Shown here in pieces: positions 7,461-15,343 of a DNA stretch of 30,116 bases (its first letter is position 1; each line of letters begins with the position of its first letter). The notes under the pieces are model-generated. The model searched no databases. It worked only from the letters and a program-made list of their open reading frames with translations, and was not told the origin of the DNA. Made by a program: the position numbers and the translations under genes. The DNA comes from Candidatus Omnitrophota bacterium (GTDB taxonomy: Bacteria; Omnitrophota; Gorgyraeia; Gygaellales; Profunditerraquicolaceae), in the NCBI GenBank assembly GCA_028711825.1, contig JAQTRM010000007.1, positions 1 through 30,116 on the forward strand, given 5' to 3'.

Positions 7461-8954
7461 ATGGGCGGTTTGACGAAAAAGATCATTCTGACAATCCTCG
7501 GCATTTTCTTCTCTCTCCTGTTACTTGAAGCGGGACTGCGCCTGGGCGGGCTGGCCGTCCTGTTTTTGCAGAAACACAGCCAGGAAATTTCCATCAGACA
7601 AAGGGGTTCTTACCGTATTATGTGCCTGGGCGAATCCACTACCGCCATCGGAGGAGAAACATCCTTTCCTTCCCAGCTTCAGGAGCTTTTAAACCAAAGC
7701 AATACCGGGTTAAAATTCACCGTGATCAACAAAGGGATGAACTGTATCGACAGCGGGGTTATTGTCTCCAACCTGGAGAAAAACCTGGAAAGCTGCAAGC
7801 CCGATATGGTGGTCGCGATGATGGGGATCAATGACGGGGGGATAAAATATTACGAAGGTATCCCGGACCTGAACGGCCCGCTGTTTAATAAATCGCGCCT
7901 CTATCGTTACGTTATGGTCCTGTGGCGGCAAATAACAAATAAGATAAAGGAAGCGCGAAATGCCGGAGCGGGAGGAGAGGCCCGCCTGAGAGAAGAATTG
8001 CTGGAGAAAACTATCGCCGCGGACCCGGAGAACGAAGCGGCTTATTTTGAGTTAGGAAAACTTTACTGGGCCCGGGGAAAAACCGCGCAAATCGAGGGGT
8101 TATTCAGGAAATTTTCCGGAATAAACCATAAGAGCGGCCGGGCTTATATCGAGATGGCAAGATTTTTCATGGCCCAGGGGAAAAACGCGCAGGCCGAGGA
8201 AGCATATCAGAAAGCTATCGCGCTTGAGACTAAAGACGAGTGGGTTTATATCGAACTGGGCAGGCTCTGCCGCATTCAGGGAAAATTCTCCGGGATCGAA
8301 GAGTTGTATCAGAAAGCCATCGCGTTGAATCCGAAAAATGAATGGTCTTATATCGAATTGGGCAGGTTTTATTTCGGGGAGCAGCGTTACCCGGAAGCCG
8401 AGGAAGCGTATCAGAAAGCCATTGCGCTTAACCCCGGGATCGATTACGCTTATCTGGAACTGGGCTGGCTTTACCTGGACCGCTCTGAATTCGCCAAGGC
8501 CGAAGAATTGTACCGAAAGGCTGTTCAGTTGAACCCCGGAAGCGATAAGGAACTGGGCGCGATGGCGGTGGTTTACGCGCAGATGGGGAAAAATGAATCC
8601 TCCCGCCAATATTCGGAGAAAACCGCCGCCTTAAGAAAAGGCCGCTGCAGCGGCATAACCGCCGCCAATTACCGGAAGCTTAAAGCGGTTTTGGACGCGC
8701 GCGGGATCAAACTGGTCTGCGTGCAGTATCCGATGCGCAGTATCGCTCCTTTAAAGAGAATATTCGCCGGCAGCAGCGGGAATATTTATGTGGACAATGA
8801 GATGTCTTTTAAGGAAGCGGTGGGGAAATCGGGTTTTAAGGATTATTTTATCGATATGTTCGGAGGCGATTTCGGGCATTGCACCCCTAAGGGGAACAGG
8901 CTGATCGCGGAAAATACCGCCCGGGCGATATTAAAAGAGGTAACCGGTAAATAA
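7461..8954 (+). CDS. Membrane-anchored SGNH/GDSL hydrolase with TPR insertion
   Basis: This 497-residue protein starts with a signal anchor (about residues 8-30). The SGNH blocks follow: Ser59 in GEST, Gly92 in NKGMN and Asn124 in GIND. About six tetratricopeptide repeats then occupy residues ~180-380. The last catalytic block, Asp470-x-x-His473 in DFGHCTPKGN, lies near the C-terminus, so the TPRs are inserted into the hydrolase fold. SGNH enzymes hydrolyse or transfer esters such as acetyl groups on glycans. The catalytic part should face the periplasm. There is no ribosome binding site before the ATG. It is followed after 54 nt by the amidotransferase and heads the carbamoyltransferase cassette. 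Confidence 0.85.
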   Translation: MGGLTKKIILTILGIFFSLLLLEAGLRLGGLAVLFLQKHSQEISIRQRGSYRIMCLGESTTAIGGETSFPSQLQELLNQSNTGLKFTVINKGMNCIDSGVIVSNLEKNLESCKPDMVVAMMGINDGGIKYYEGIPDLNGPLFNKSRLYRYVMVLWRQITNKIKEARNAGAGGEARLREELLEKTIAADPENEAAYFELGKLYWARGKTAQIEGLFRKFSGINHKSGRAYIEMARFFMAQGKNAQAEEAYQKAIALETKDEWVYIELGRLCRIQGKFSGIEELYQKAIALNPKNEWSYIELGRFYFGEQRYPEAEEAYQKAIALNPGIDYAYLELGWLYLDRSEFAKAEELYRKAVQLNPGSDKELGAMAVVYAQMGKNESSRQYSEKTAALRKGRCSGITAANYRKLKAVLDARGIKLVCVQYPMRSIAPLKRIFAGSSGNIYVDNEMSFKEAVGKSGFKDYFIDMFGGDFGHCTPKGNRLIAENTARAILKEVTGK

Positions 8955-9008
8955 TGTTTAGCGAAAGGCGCGCATCGCGATAAAAACGGCGCCGGAGGAA
9001 GCTGATAA

Positions 9009-10043
9009 ATGGACACTAAAAAAATCTGCGAAAGGTGCGTCCTGCCGGAAAGCAGGCCCGGGATCTGGCTGGATGAGGAAGGAGTCTGCAATCTCTGCCG
9101 GGAGTATGAAAAAGAAAAAAAGGACGGCAAGAAAGGCATTTCTCTGGAGACTGAATTCACCAAAATGCTCCGAAATTATAAAAGCCGCGGGGAATATGAC
9201 TGCCTGGTGATGTGCAGCGGCGGGAAAGACAGCACGGCGGCTTTGTATTATATGAAGAAAAGGTATAAGCTCAACCCGCTGGCATTTATGTTCGATAACG
9301 GCTTTGAAACCGAAGACGCCCTGGAGAATGTTAAAAACGCGGTAGAGGCCTTAGGGGTAGACCTGGTATATTTTAAGAGCGATTTTATGTCCGGGATGTT
9401 TTCCCGGCTGGTGAAAGCGGGCTCCGGCGCGGTAATCTGTCATCTTTGTTCTTTGTGGTATATGGATCTTACCATAAAGACCGCCGCCCGGTATGGTATC
9501 TCCCTGGTTATCGCCGGCTGGACTAAGGGGCAGTCCAGGGAAGGAATCTTTCCCGGATGCGCCTGCGATAACGCGCCGGAGTTTTCCGCAATGGCCGAAG
9601 AGACCGGGAAGTTCCTGGATCGTTATTGTAAAAACGACCCGCGTTATAAGGATTTCCCGCGTTCGATGGAGGAGGTTTTAAAGAGGGCAAGAAAAAGGCA
9701 GAGGTGCGTTGTCCTCTCTCCGCACTGGTTCCTGCCTTTTGAGGCGGAAACTTCCCTGGAAACAATCAAGAAAGAACTTGGATGGAAAACCCCGGAGCAA
9801 AGCTATCCCGCCAAAACCACCAATTGCGGGCTTAATTTTCTTTCCGTTTATCTGTCCCTTAAGCATTACGGGTATACGCATTATCACGCGGAGATGAGCA
9901 GGCTGATCCGCCAGGGGGCCTTGACCAGGGAAGAAGCCCTGGAAGCGCTTAAAGTGAATTTTGGCGCAGAACGATTGGCGCCGATTCTAAAAAAATTAGG
10001 CTGCGGCCCGGAAGACCTGGCTTTTGGAAAAGAATCAATATGA
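9009..10043 (+). CDS. PP-loop ATPase of the N-acetyl sugar amidotransferase type
   Basis: This 344-residue cytoplasmic enzyme has an N-terminal zinc ribbon (CERC at 7-10 and CNLC at 27-30), then the PP-loop SGGKDS at residues 70-75, which binds ATP for adenylation of the acceptor. The arrangement matches the WbpG/PseA-like amidotransferases that install an amidine on bacterial N-acetyl sugars using ammonia from a glutaminase partner. No HisH-like glutaminase is seen in this window. Two further cysteine pairs near CHLC and GCACD may bind another metal. GGAGGAAG precedes the ATG. The stop overlaps the next start (ATGA). The acceptor is unknown. Confidence 0.8.
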   Translation: MDTKKICERCVLPESRPGIWLDEEGVCNLCREYEKEKKDGKKGISLETEFTKMLRNYKSRGEYDCLVMCSGGKDSTAALYYMKKRYKLNPLAFMFDNGFETEDALENVKNAVEALGVDLVYFKSDFMSGMFSRLVKAGSGAVICHLCSLWYMDLTIKTAARYGISLVIAGWTKGQSREGIFPGCACDNAPEFSAMAEETGKFLDRYCKNDPRYKDFPRSMEEVLKRARKRQRCVVLSPHWFLPFEAETSLETIKKELGWKTPEQSYPAKTTNCGLNFLSVYLSLKHYGYTHYHAEMSRLIRQGALTREEALEALKVNFGAERLAPILKKLGCGPEDLAFGKESI

Positions 10044-10261
10044 TAAAAAATATATTGAAGGGTTTTATTAAAATAATACAGAAGATATTGATATCCGTTG
10101 CGTTGTTTGTTATTTATTACTTCGGCCTGGGGATTACATTTATTTTTACTTTTGTTTTTAACCGCGAGGTTTTATCCGGAAGAAAGAAGGATAAGGATAC
10201 TTTCTGGATCCGGGCCGAAGGATACCAAAACAGTATCGAGGAGAGCCGGCGCCAGTCATAG
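10040..10261 (+). CDS. Small SxtJ-like membrane protein
   Basis: This 73-residue protein has one long or two short hydrophobic segments (residues ~12-40) and then a hydrophilic tail containing DTFWIRAEG, which resembles the SYW-type motif of SxtJ-family proteins. SxtJ-like proteins are usually longer, so this may be a short relative. Its position between an ATP-dependent transferase and a DUF5989/carbamoyltransferase pair is the main support for the call. Start and stop overlap of ATGA with the upstream gene suggests translational coupling. Confidence 0.6.
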   Translation: MIKNILKGFIKIIQKILISVALFVIYYFGLGITFIFTFVFNREVLSGRKKDKDTFWIRAEGYQNSIEESRRQS

Positions 10262-10277
10262 CCGGCAGGATCGGACA

Positions 10278-10439
10278 ATGAAGAAACTTTTCTATATCCT
10301 GAAAGAAATATTCCACCTGGTCCGGAAGTATAAAATATATTTCCTGGCGCCTTTATTGGTTATCCTGGCGTTTTTGGCGCTGGCCGTTTTTTACATCGGC
10401 CCCAGCGCGATAATCGCGTTTATCTACGCGGGGATATGA
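10278..10439 (+). CDS. DUF5989 (SxtK-like) mini membrane protein
   Basis: This 53-residue protein has a basic helix at the N-terminus, one transmembrane segment and a short conserved-looking end (FIYAGI). Size, layout and ending match DUF5989/SxtK proteins, which are nearly always found beside NodU/TobZ-type carbamoyltransferases. I choose the ATG at 10278; the frame is open upstream but that region belongs to the previous gene. The last four bases are shared with the start of the carbamoyltransferase (ATGA). The molecular role of this family is unknown to me; a membrane adaptor is a guess. Confidence 0.72.
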   Translation: MKKLFYILKEIFHLVRKYKIYFLAPLLVILAFLALAVFYIGPSAIIAFIYAGI

Positions 10440-12121
10440 GTATGAATATACTGGGGATATCCTGTTTTTACCATGACGCGGCCGCCTGCCTTTTGCAGGA
10501 CGGTAAAATAACCGCCGCCGCTTCGGAAGAAAGATTCAACCGCCGGAAGAATTCCCCGCTTTTCCCCATAAATGCGGTTAATTTCTGCCTCCAGAGAGGG
10601 GGGTTGACGGCGGGAGAAATAGATTATGTCGGTTTCTACGAACAGCCTTACCTGAAATTTTACCGGGTGCTTTTAAGCCATTTAAGGGCTTACCCTTTTT
10701 CCTTTAAAAATTTCCTGGCGACAATGCCGGATTGGCTCCGGGAGCGCCTGACGCTGCCGCTCTTATTGAAAAATGAACTCGGTTATGAAGGAGAAGTGTT
10801 TTTTATCAAGCACCACCTTTCACATGCCGCAAGCGCGTTTTTGGTTTCTCCTTTCGAGGAGGCGGCGATCCTTACCGCCGACGGGGTAGGCGAATGGGCG
10901 ACGATGGCGCTGGGCGCGGGCAAAGCGGGGCAGATCAGGATGATTAAAGAGTCGCATTTCCCTGATTCGCTGGGGCTATTCTATACGGCGATTACCACCT
11001 ATCTTGGTTTCGAGGCGCTGAATGGAGAGGGCAAAGTGATGGGGCTGGCCGGTTATGGCGAGCCTGTATATCTGGAAAAATTAAAAGAGATGGTTTCGGT
11101 AAAACCGGACGGCAGTTTGCGCCTCGACCAGAGCTTTTTCGGTTTTAATAAAGGTTCCAGGATGTACAGCGGCAAGCTGGTCAGGGCCCTGGGTAAAGAA
11201 CGCGCTCCCGAAAGCAAGATCGAGCAAAGGCATTGCGATATCGCCTCCAGCCTGCAGAAATTCACCGAAGACGTCCTGATCAAGGCCGCCAATAATCTTT
11301 ACCGGGAGACAAGGCTGGATAAACTTTGCCTGGCCGGAGGATTGTTTTTGAACTGTCTCGCCAATAATAAGATTCTGGAACATACGCCTTTTAAGGAGAT
11401 TTTTGTGCAGCCGGCGGCGGGGGACAGCGGAGGTGCCCTGGGCGTAGCTTCCTATATTTATCATTCTTTGCTGGGTAAGGAAAGGAATTATGTGATGGAG
11501 GACGCCTGCCTGGGCCCGGATTTTTCCAGAACCCGCATCAGAAGGGCTTTGGTTAACGCGGGGATTAATTTCCGGGAAATGGAAGACGGGGATTTGTTTA
11601 AATACGCGGCCGGGCTTATCCTGCAGGATAAGATTGTCGGCTGGTTCCAGGGGCAAATGGAGTTCGGCCCGCGGGCCCTGGGCAACCGTTCGCTACTGGC
11701 CAATCCCTGCAATCCCGGAATGAAAGATATTCTAAACTCGAAAGTAAAAAAAAGGGAACCTTTCAGGCCTTATGCGCCCGTGGTGCTGGAGGAGAGGGCG
11801 GATGAGTTTTTCCGCATCAAACAACCTTCTCCTTTTATGCTGATCGCCGGAAGCGTCAGGGAAGAAAAAGCCGCCGTTATTCCCGCGGTAACCCATGTCG
11901 ATAAAACCGCGAGAGTCCAAACTTTAAGCCGGAAGGCCAACCCCCGGTTATGGCAGTTGATTAAAGAGTTCGAGCAGCTTACCGGGATACCGCTGCTTAT
12001 CAATACATCTTTTAACCTGCGGGGGGAACCGATAGTGTGTACTCCCGAAGATGCCGTAAGTTGTTTTAAGAGAAGCCGGATGGATTGTTTGATCCTGGAT
12101 AATTGCATCGCGGAAAGATAA
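10436..12121 (+). CDS. NodU/TobZ-type carbamoyltransferase
   Basis: This 561-residue enzyme belongs to the family that transfers a carbamoyl group from carbamoyl phosphate, through a carbamoyl-adenylate, to hydroxyl groups of sugars or natural products. The N-terminal Kae1-like domain shows GISCFYHDAA at the start, the metal-binding His126-His127-x-x-His130 cluster and TADGVGEW. The C-terminal domain has EFGPRALGNRS and REPFRPYAPV, which are diagnostic. The length is normal. It closes the cassette begun by the SGNH/TPR protein. A modified exopolysaccharide, lipid-linked glycan or small metabolite is the likely substrate; nothing in the sequence identifies it. Confidence 0.93.
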   Translation: MSMNILGISCFYHDAAACLLQDGKITAAASEERFNRRKNSPLFPINAVNFCLQRGGLTAGEIDYVGFYEQPYLKFYRVLLSHLRAYPFSFKNFLATMPDWLRERLTLPLLLKNELGYEGEVFFIKHHLSHAASAFLVSPFEEAAILTADGVGEWATMALGAGKAGQIRMIKESHFPDSLGLFYTAITTYLGFEALNGEGKVMGLAGYGEPVYLEKLKEMVSVKPDGSLRLDQSFFGFNKGSRMYSGKLVRALGKERAPESKIEQRHCDIASSLQKFTEDVLIKAANNLYRETRLDKLCLAGGLFLNCLANNKILEHTPFKEIFVQPAAGDSGGALGVASYIYHSLLGKERNYVMEDACLGPDFSRTRIRRALVNAGINFREMEDGDLFKYAAGLILQDKIVGWFQGQMEFGPRALGNRSLLANPCNPGMKDILNSKVKKREPFRPYAPVVLEERADEFFRIKQPSPFMLIAGSVREEKAAVIPAVTHVDKTARVQTLSRKANPRLWQLIKEFEQLTGIPLLINTSFNLRGEPIVCTPEDAVSCFKRSRMDCLILDNCIAER

Positions 12122-12335
12122 AGATCAAAGTTGAAAAATGCCAGGCAGATTATTTGCCGGTAAATAAACCTAAGGTTTCCGGCGAGGATCCCCGCGGGGG
12201 CGCCTGACTTGGCACGCTTCGGGTAAATTTTACTGCCGGAGCGGGAAATTTTTATCACTTGTCCATTCCGCCATAGGCTTGTATAATCTGAAGCAGGTAT
12301 TAATATTTATCCGCAGTATATTTGAAAATTAACCG
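12122..12335. other. 214-nt intergenic region with two inverted repeats and a promoter
   Basis: GCCGG...AAACC-taa-GGTTT-CCGGC (12156-12183) and then GGCG...CCCCGCGGGG...CGCC (12181-12204) can form successive GC-rich hairpins, with no T-run after them. They may help to end transcription of the carbamoyltransferase. The promoter at 12259 follows. Confidence 0.5.
12259..12287 (+). promoter_or_regulatory. Sigma70-like promoter before the antiporter
   Basis: TTGTCC at 12259-12264 and consensus TATAAT at 12282-12287 with a 17-nt spacer. Confidence 0.7.
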
Positions 12336-14066
12336 ATGCATTATCTCAACGAAAATAACATATTTATTTTTTTAGTCCAGCTGGCGCTGCTTTTGGGCCT
12401 GGCAAGAGGGGTGGGGGAGATCTTTCGCAGATGGAGGCAGCCTCCTCTGACCGCCGAGCTCCTGGTGGGGATCTTTATGGGGCCGACCATCCTGGGCAGG
12501 TTCCTGCCTGCCTGGCACCAGGCGATTTTCCCCGGCAACGCCGTCCAGCAGAATATGTTCGAGACGGCGGCCTGGATCGGAGTCCTTTTTCTGCTGCTTG
12601 AGTCGGGGCTTGAGATCGATTTTGCTTCAGCCTGGAGGCAAAGAGGCGACGCTTTAAAGATCGCGCTTGCGGATATCGTGGTTCCGATGGGGATCGCTTT
12701 TATCCCTTGTTTCCTGCTTCCTGATTCATACCTGGTAAATCCCCAGCAGAGGTTTATCTTCGCGGTGTTTATGGCGACGGTAATGACGATCAGCGCCCTG
12801 CCGATCGCCGCGCGCGCCCTGCACGACTTGAAGATTTTTAAGACCGACCTGGGGTTTTTGATCATGTCGGCATTGTCGGTCAACGATATCCTGGGATGGC
12901 TGATTTTTACCCTGGTCTTGGGATTTTTTATCCGCGCGGGGCTGAATATCTGGAATGTCATTTCCGTCGCGGCCCTTACTATCGTTTTTACCGCCTTCTG
13001 CCTTACCGCCGGCAGGAAGATTGTGGATAAGGTAATTACCGGTATCAAAAATAAAAAGATGCCTCAGCCGGGGATTTCGCTTACCTTTATCTGCGTCCTG
13101 GGAGCCCTCTGCGGTGCGGCGACCCAGAAGATCGGTATTCACGCTTTGTTCGGTTTTTTTATCGCCGGTATTATGGCGGGAGGATCCCGGGCCCTTTCGG
13201 AGAACGTCCGGCAGGTGATCTCCCAGATGGTTTACGCGATTTTCGTACCGCTTTTTTTCGTGAATATCGGGTTGAAGGTGGATTTTTTAGGGAATTTCGA
13301 TATTTTTCTCATTCTTTTGGTGAGCGGCATCGGGATCGCCGGGAGGTTCGCGGGGGCCTGGCTCGGCGTGAATCTTACCAGGCTGCCGAAGACCAACAGG
13401 CTTTCGATCGCGGTCGCCCATATCCCGGGAGGCGCGATGGAGATCGTGGTGGGGTCCCTGGCGCTGGAGTATAATCTGATCACCGAACCGGTATTCGTGG
13501 CGATTGTCTTCGGCGCGGTAATTTCTTCGGTAATCCTCGGCCCCTGGCTGAGTTATTCCATCCGGAAACGCAAGGAGATCAGCATCCTGGAATATTTCTC
13601 CGCGCGTGGCATCGTAAGTTCTTTAAGGCATAATGAGAGGGATAAAGTAATTGAAGAGTTGTGCGAACTTGCCGCCGGACAGCTTGAGGCGCCGGACGCC
13701 GAAGATATCTATAAGGCGGTAATCGCCCGCGAGAATGAGATGGGGACGGCAATCGAAGAAGGGATCGCGGTGCCGCATGCCCGGCTGCCCGAGATAAAAA
13801 CCCCTCTTGTTATCTTCGGCAGGTCGGTCGACGGGGCGGAATGGAACTCTCCCGACGACAAGCCGGTGCATTTTGTTTTTCTGATCCTGACCCCCGGGGA
13901 TGGTTACGATACCCAGGTGCAGGTGTTGAGTTTTATTGCCAAGGCAATGAGCGACGCGGAGACCCGCGGCCTCATCGCGGAGGCGGGCGAAGCGCATGAG
14001 ATCTGGGAGATCCTGCAGCGTGCTTTCGCCGGCAAGCATGTCGTAAAGAACAAGAAGAAAACTTAA
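12336..14066 (+). CDS. CPA2 cation/proton antiporter fused to a PTS IIA domain
   Basis: This 576-residue protein has two parts. Residues ~1-410 are a Kef/NapA-like CPA2 antiporter with about twelve helices, which would exchange Na+ or K+ for protons across the inner membrane. Residues ~430-576 form a PTS IIA domain of the fructose/nitrogen type, with the phosphorylatable histidine His481 in the VPHARLPE motif. The IIA histidine suggests that transport is adjusted by phosphorylation through HPr-like proteins, although no PTS gene is nearby. It has its own promoter and a weak ribosome binding site. It is transcribed alone. Confidence 0.92.
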   Translation: MHYLNENNIFIFLVQLALLLGLARGVGEIFRRWRQPPLTAELLVGIFMGPTILGRFLPAWHQAIFPGNAVQQNMFETAAWIGVLFLLLESGLEIDFASAWRQRGDALKIALADIVVPMGIAFIPCFLLPDSYLVNPQQRFIFAVFMATVMTISALPIAARALHDLKIFKTDLGFLIMSALSVNDILGWLIFTLVLGFFIRAGLNIWNVISVAALTIVFTAFCLTAGRKIVDKVITGIKNKKMPQPGISLTFICVLGALCGAATQKIGIHALFGFFIAGIMAGGSRALSENVRQVISQMVYAIFVPLFFVNIGLKVDFLGNFDIFLILLVSGIGIAGRFAGAWLGVNLTRLPKTNRLSIAVAHIPGGAMEIVVGSLALEYNLITEPVFVAIVFGAVISSVILGPWLSYSIRKRKEISILEYFSARGIVSSLRHNERDKVIEELCELAAGQLEAPDAEDIYKAVIARENEMGTAIEEGIAVPHARLPEIKTPLVIFGRSVDGAEWNSPDDKPVHFVFLILTPGDGYDTQVQVLSFIAKAMSDAETRGLIAEAGEAHEIWEILQRAFAGKHVVKNKKKT

Positions 14067-14183
14067 TTTTACTGTTTTCGCCTTTTTGTCCACCCGCAAG
14101 ATTATTTTCCCGTAAAATTTATTTTACCTTTTTTATCTCCAGGGAGTTGTATTAAACGGTTAATTCCCGGGGATAAAAATTCT

Positions 14184-14212
14184 TTGCCATTTTTCCCGGA
14201 TGATGCAATAAT
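14184..14212 (+). promoter_or_regulatory. Probable promoter before the DUF481 gene
   Basis: TTGCCA at 14184-14189, a 17-nt spacer and AATAAT at 14207-14212 preceded by TGC (an extended -10). Confidence 0.5.
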
Positions 14213-14234
14213 CGAAAATAAGGAGTTGGTAAAC

Positions 14235-15176
14235 ATGATTTTTAAAAGTATCATCACATTTTTTATTTTAAGCTGCGCGTTGCTTTCGCCCCGGGCGCCG
14301 CTTTACGCGGAGGAAGCGCAACCCGAGGCTCAGGTCTACTTTAATAACGGGGACAGGATAAGTGGGAAGGTTGTTTTCGAGGACGGGGACAGCATAAAGG
14401 TCGAGAACGAGTTTGTCGGCGCCGTCTCCATAAATAAAGAAGTGGTGAAGGAGATTGTCTACGGGAATCAGAATAAAACTTCCGCGCCGGATAAAGATAA
14501 GTCGGAGGAAAAAGAGAAGCCCGGCCTCTGGTCGGGGGACGCCTCGGCGGGGTATGATAAATCGGGCGGTAATACCAATAAAGCCGACCTCGCGTTGAGG
14601 CTGCTGCTTAACCGTAAAACCGCGGATAACGAGTTTACCGTCAAAGGGGAGATGTTTTATTCTTCCGCGAGTGACAAGATGGACGCCCAGAAATGGTATA
14701 ATATGTTCCGTTATGCCTATAGTTTCCATGAAAGGAAATGGTATAATTTTTACAAGGTCGAGAACGACCACGACCGGTTCGCCAATATCTCATGGAGGCT
14801 GCTTCCTTCCCTGGGCACGGGCTACTGGTTCTTCAACTCTCCGGACTTTAAACTGGTGTTGGAATTCGGGCTCGGCTGGGAACATACCGAGTTTCGGAGG
14901 GAGGCCCGGGACCGGGACGAGGCGGTCTTCCTTCCCCGGGCGATGTTCGAGAAGGCGCTTTTCGCCAAGTCGCGCATCACCCAGGAGCTTTCCCTTTACC
15001 CTTATCTTACCCAGCCGGGGGAGTACCGCCTGCACTCGGAGACCGCTTTCACAAACCCGCTCAGCGACAGGCTCTCCCTGCGCCTGAGTTTTACCGATGA
15101 TTACTATTCCGACCCCACCGGCGACGCCAAGAAAAATGACTACCGGTTTATCTCCGCGTTGAGCTATTCTTTTTAA
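14235..15176 (+). CDS. DUF481 (YdiY-like) outer-membrane beta-barrel protein
   Basis: The ATG at 14235 is chosen because AAGGAG lies 10 nt upstream and a signal peptide follows at once (cleavage near residue 25, LYA). The mature protein of about 288 residues first has a small beta module (NNGDRISGKVV, then EVVKEIVYG), a charged linker of about 25 residues, then a barrel of alternating hydrophobic strands ending in a terminal phenylalanine (YSF), the usual outer-membrane insertion signal. DUF481 proteins are thought to be salt-inducible outer-membrane proteins. It is preceded by its own promoter and followed by a separate promoter. Function is not established. Confidence 0.85.
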   Translation: MIFKSIITFFILSCALLSPRAPLYAEEAQPEAQVYFNNGDRISGKVVFEDGDSIKVENEFVGAVSINKEVVKEIVYGNQNKTSAPDKDKSEEKEKPGLWSGDASAGYDKSGGNTNKADLALRLLLNRKTADNEFTVKGEMFYSSASDKMDAQKWYNMFRYAYSFHERKWYNFYKVENDHDRFANISWRLLPSLGTGYWFFNSPDFKLVLEFGLGWEHTEFRREARDRDEAVFLPRAMFEKALFAKSRITQELSLYPYLTQPGEYRLHSETAFTNPLSDRLSLRLSFTDDYYSDPTGDAKKNDYRFISALSYSF

Positions 15177-15196
15177 GGCGCGGCGATAAATATTTG

Positions 15197-15224
15197 TTGT
15201 CCGCCATATTAAAAGAGTTATAAT
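15197..15224 (+). promoter_or_regulatory. Sigma70-like promoter before the radical SAM gene
   Basis: TTGTCC at 15197-15202, a 16-nt spacer and TATAAT at 15219-15224. The same -35 sequence is used at 12259. About ten bases after the -10 box the leader contains CGGCG-TTTTT-CGCCG-TTTT (15234-15252), which might act as a weak attenuator. Confidence 0.65.
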
Positions 15225-15343
15225 TATAGAGATCGGCGTTTTTCGCCGTTTTAGCGGTTTTTATTTAAATAAGCCGTATTCTTTTCGATACCGGACGCAT
15301 AGCGCGGGCCAGGATTTTTAAGATTTTTCCGGAAAAACAGAAT

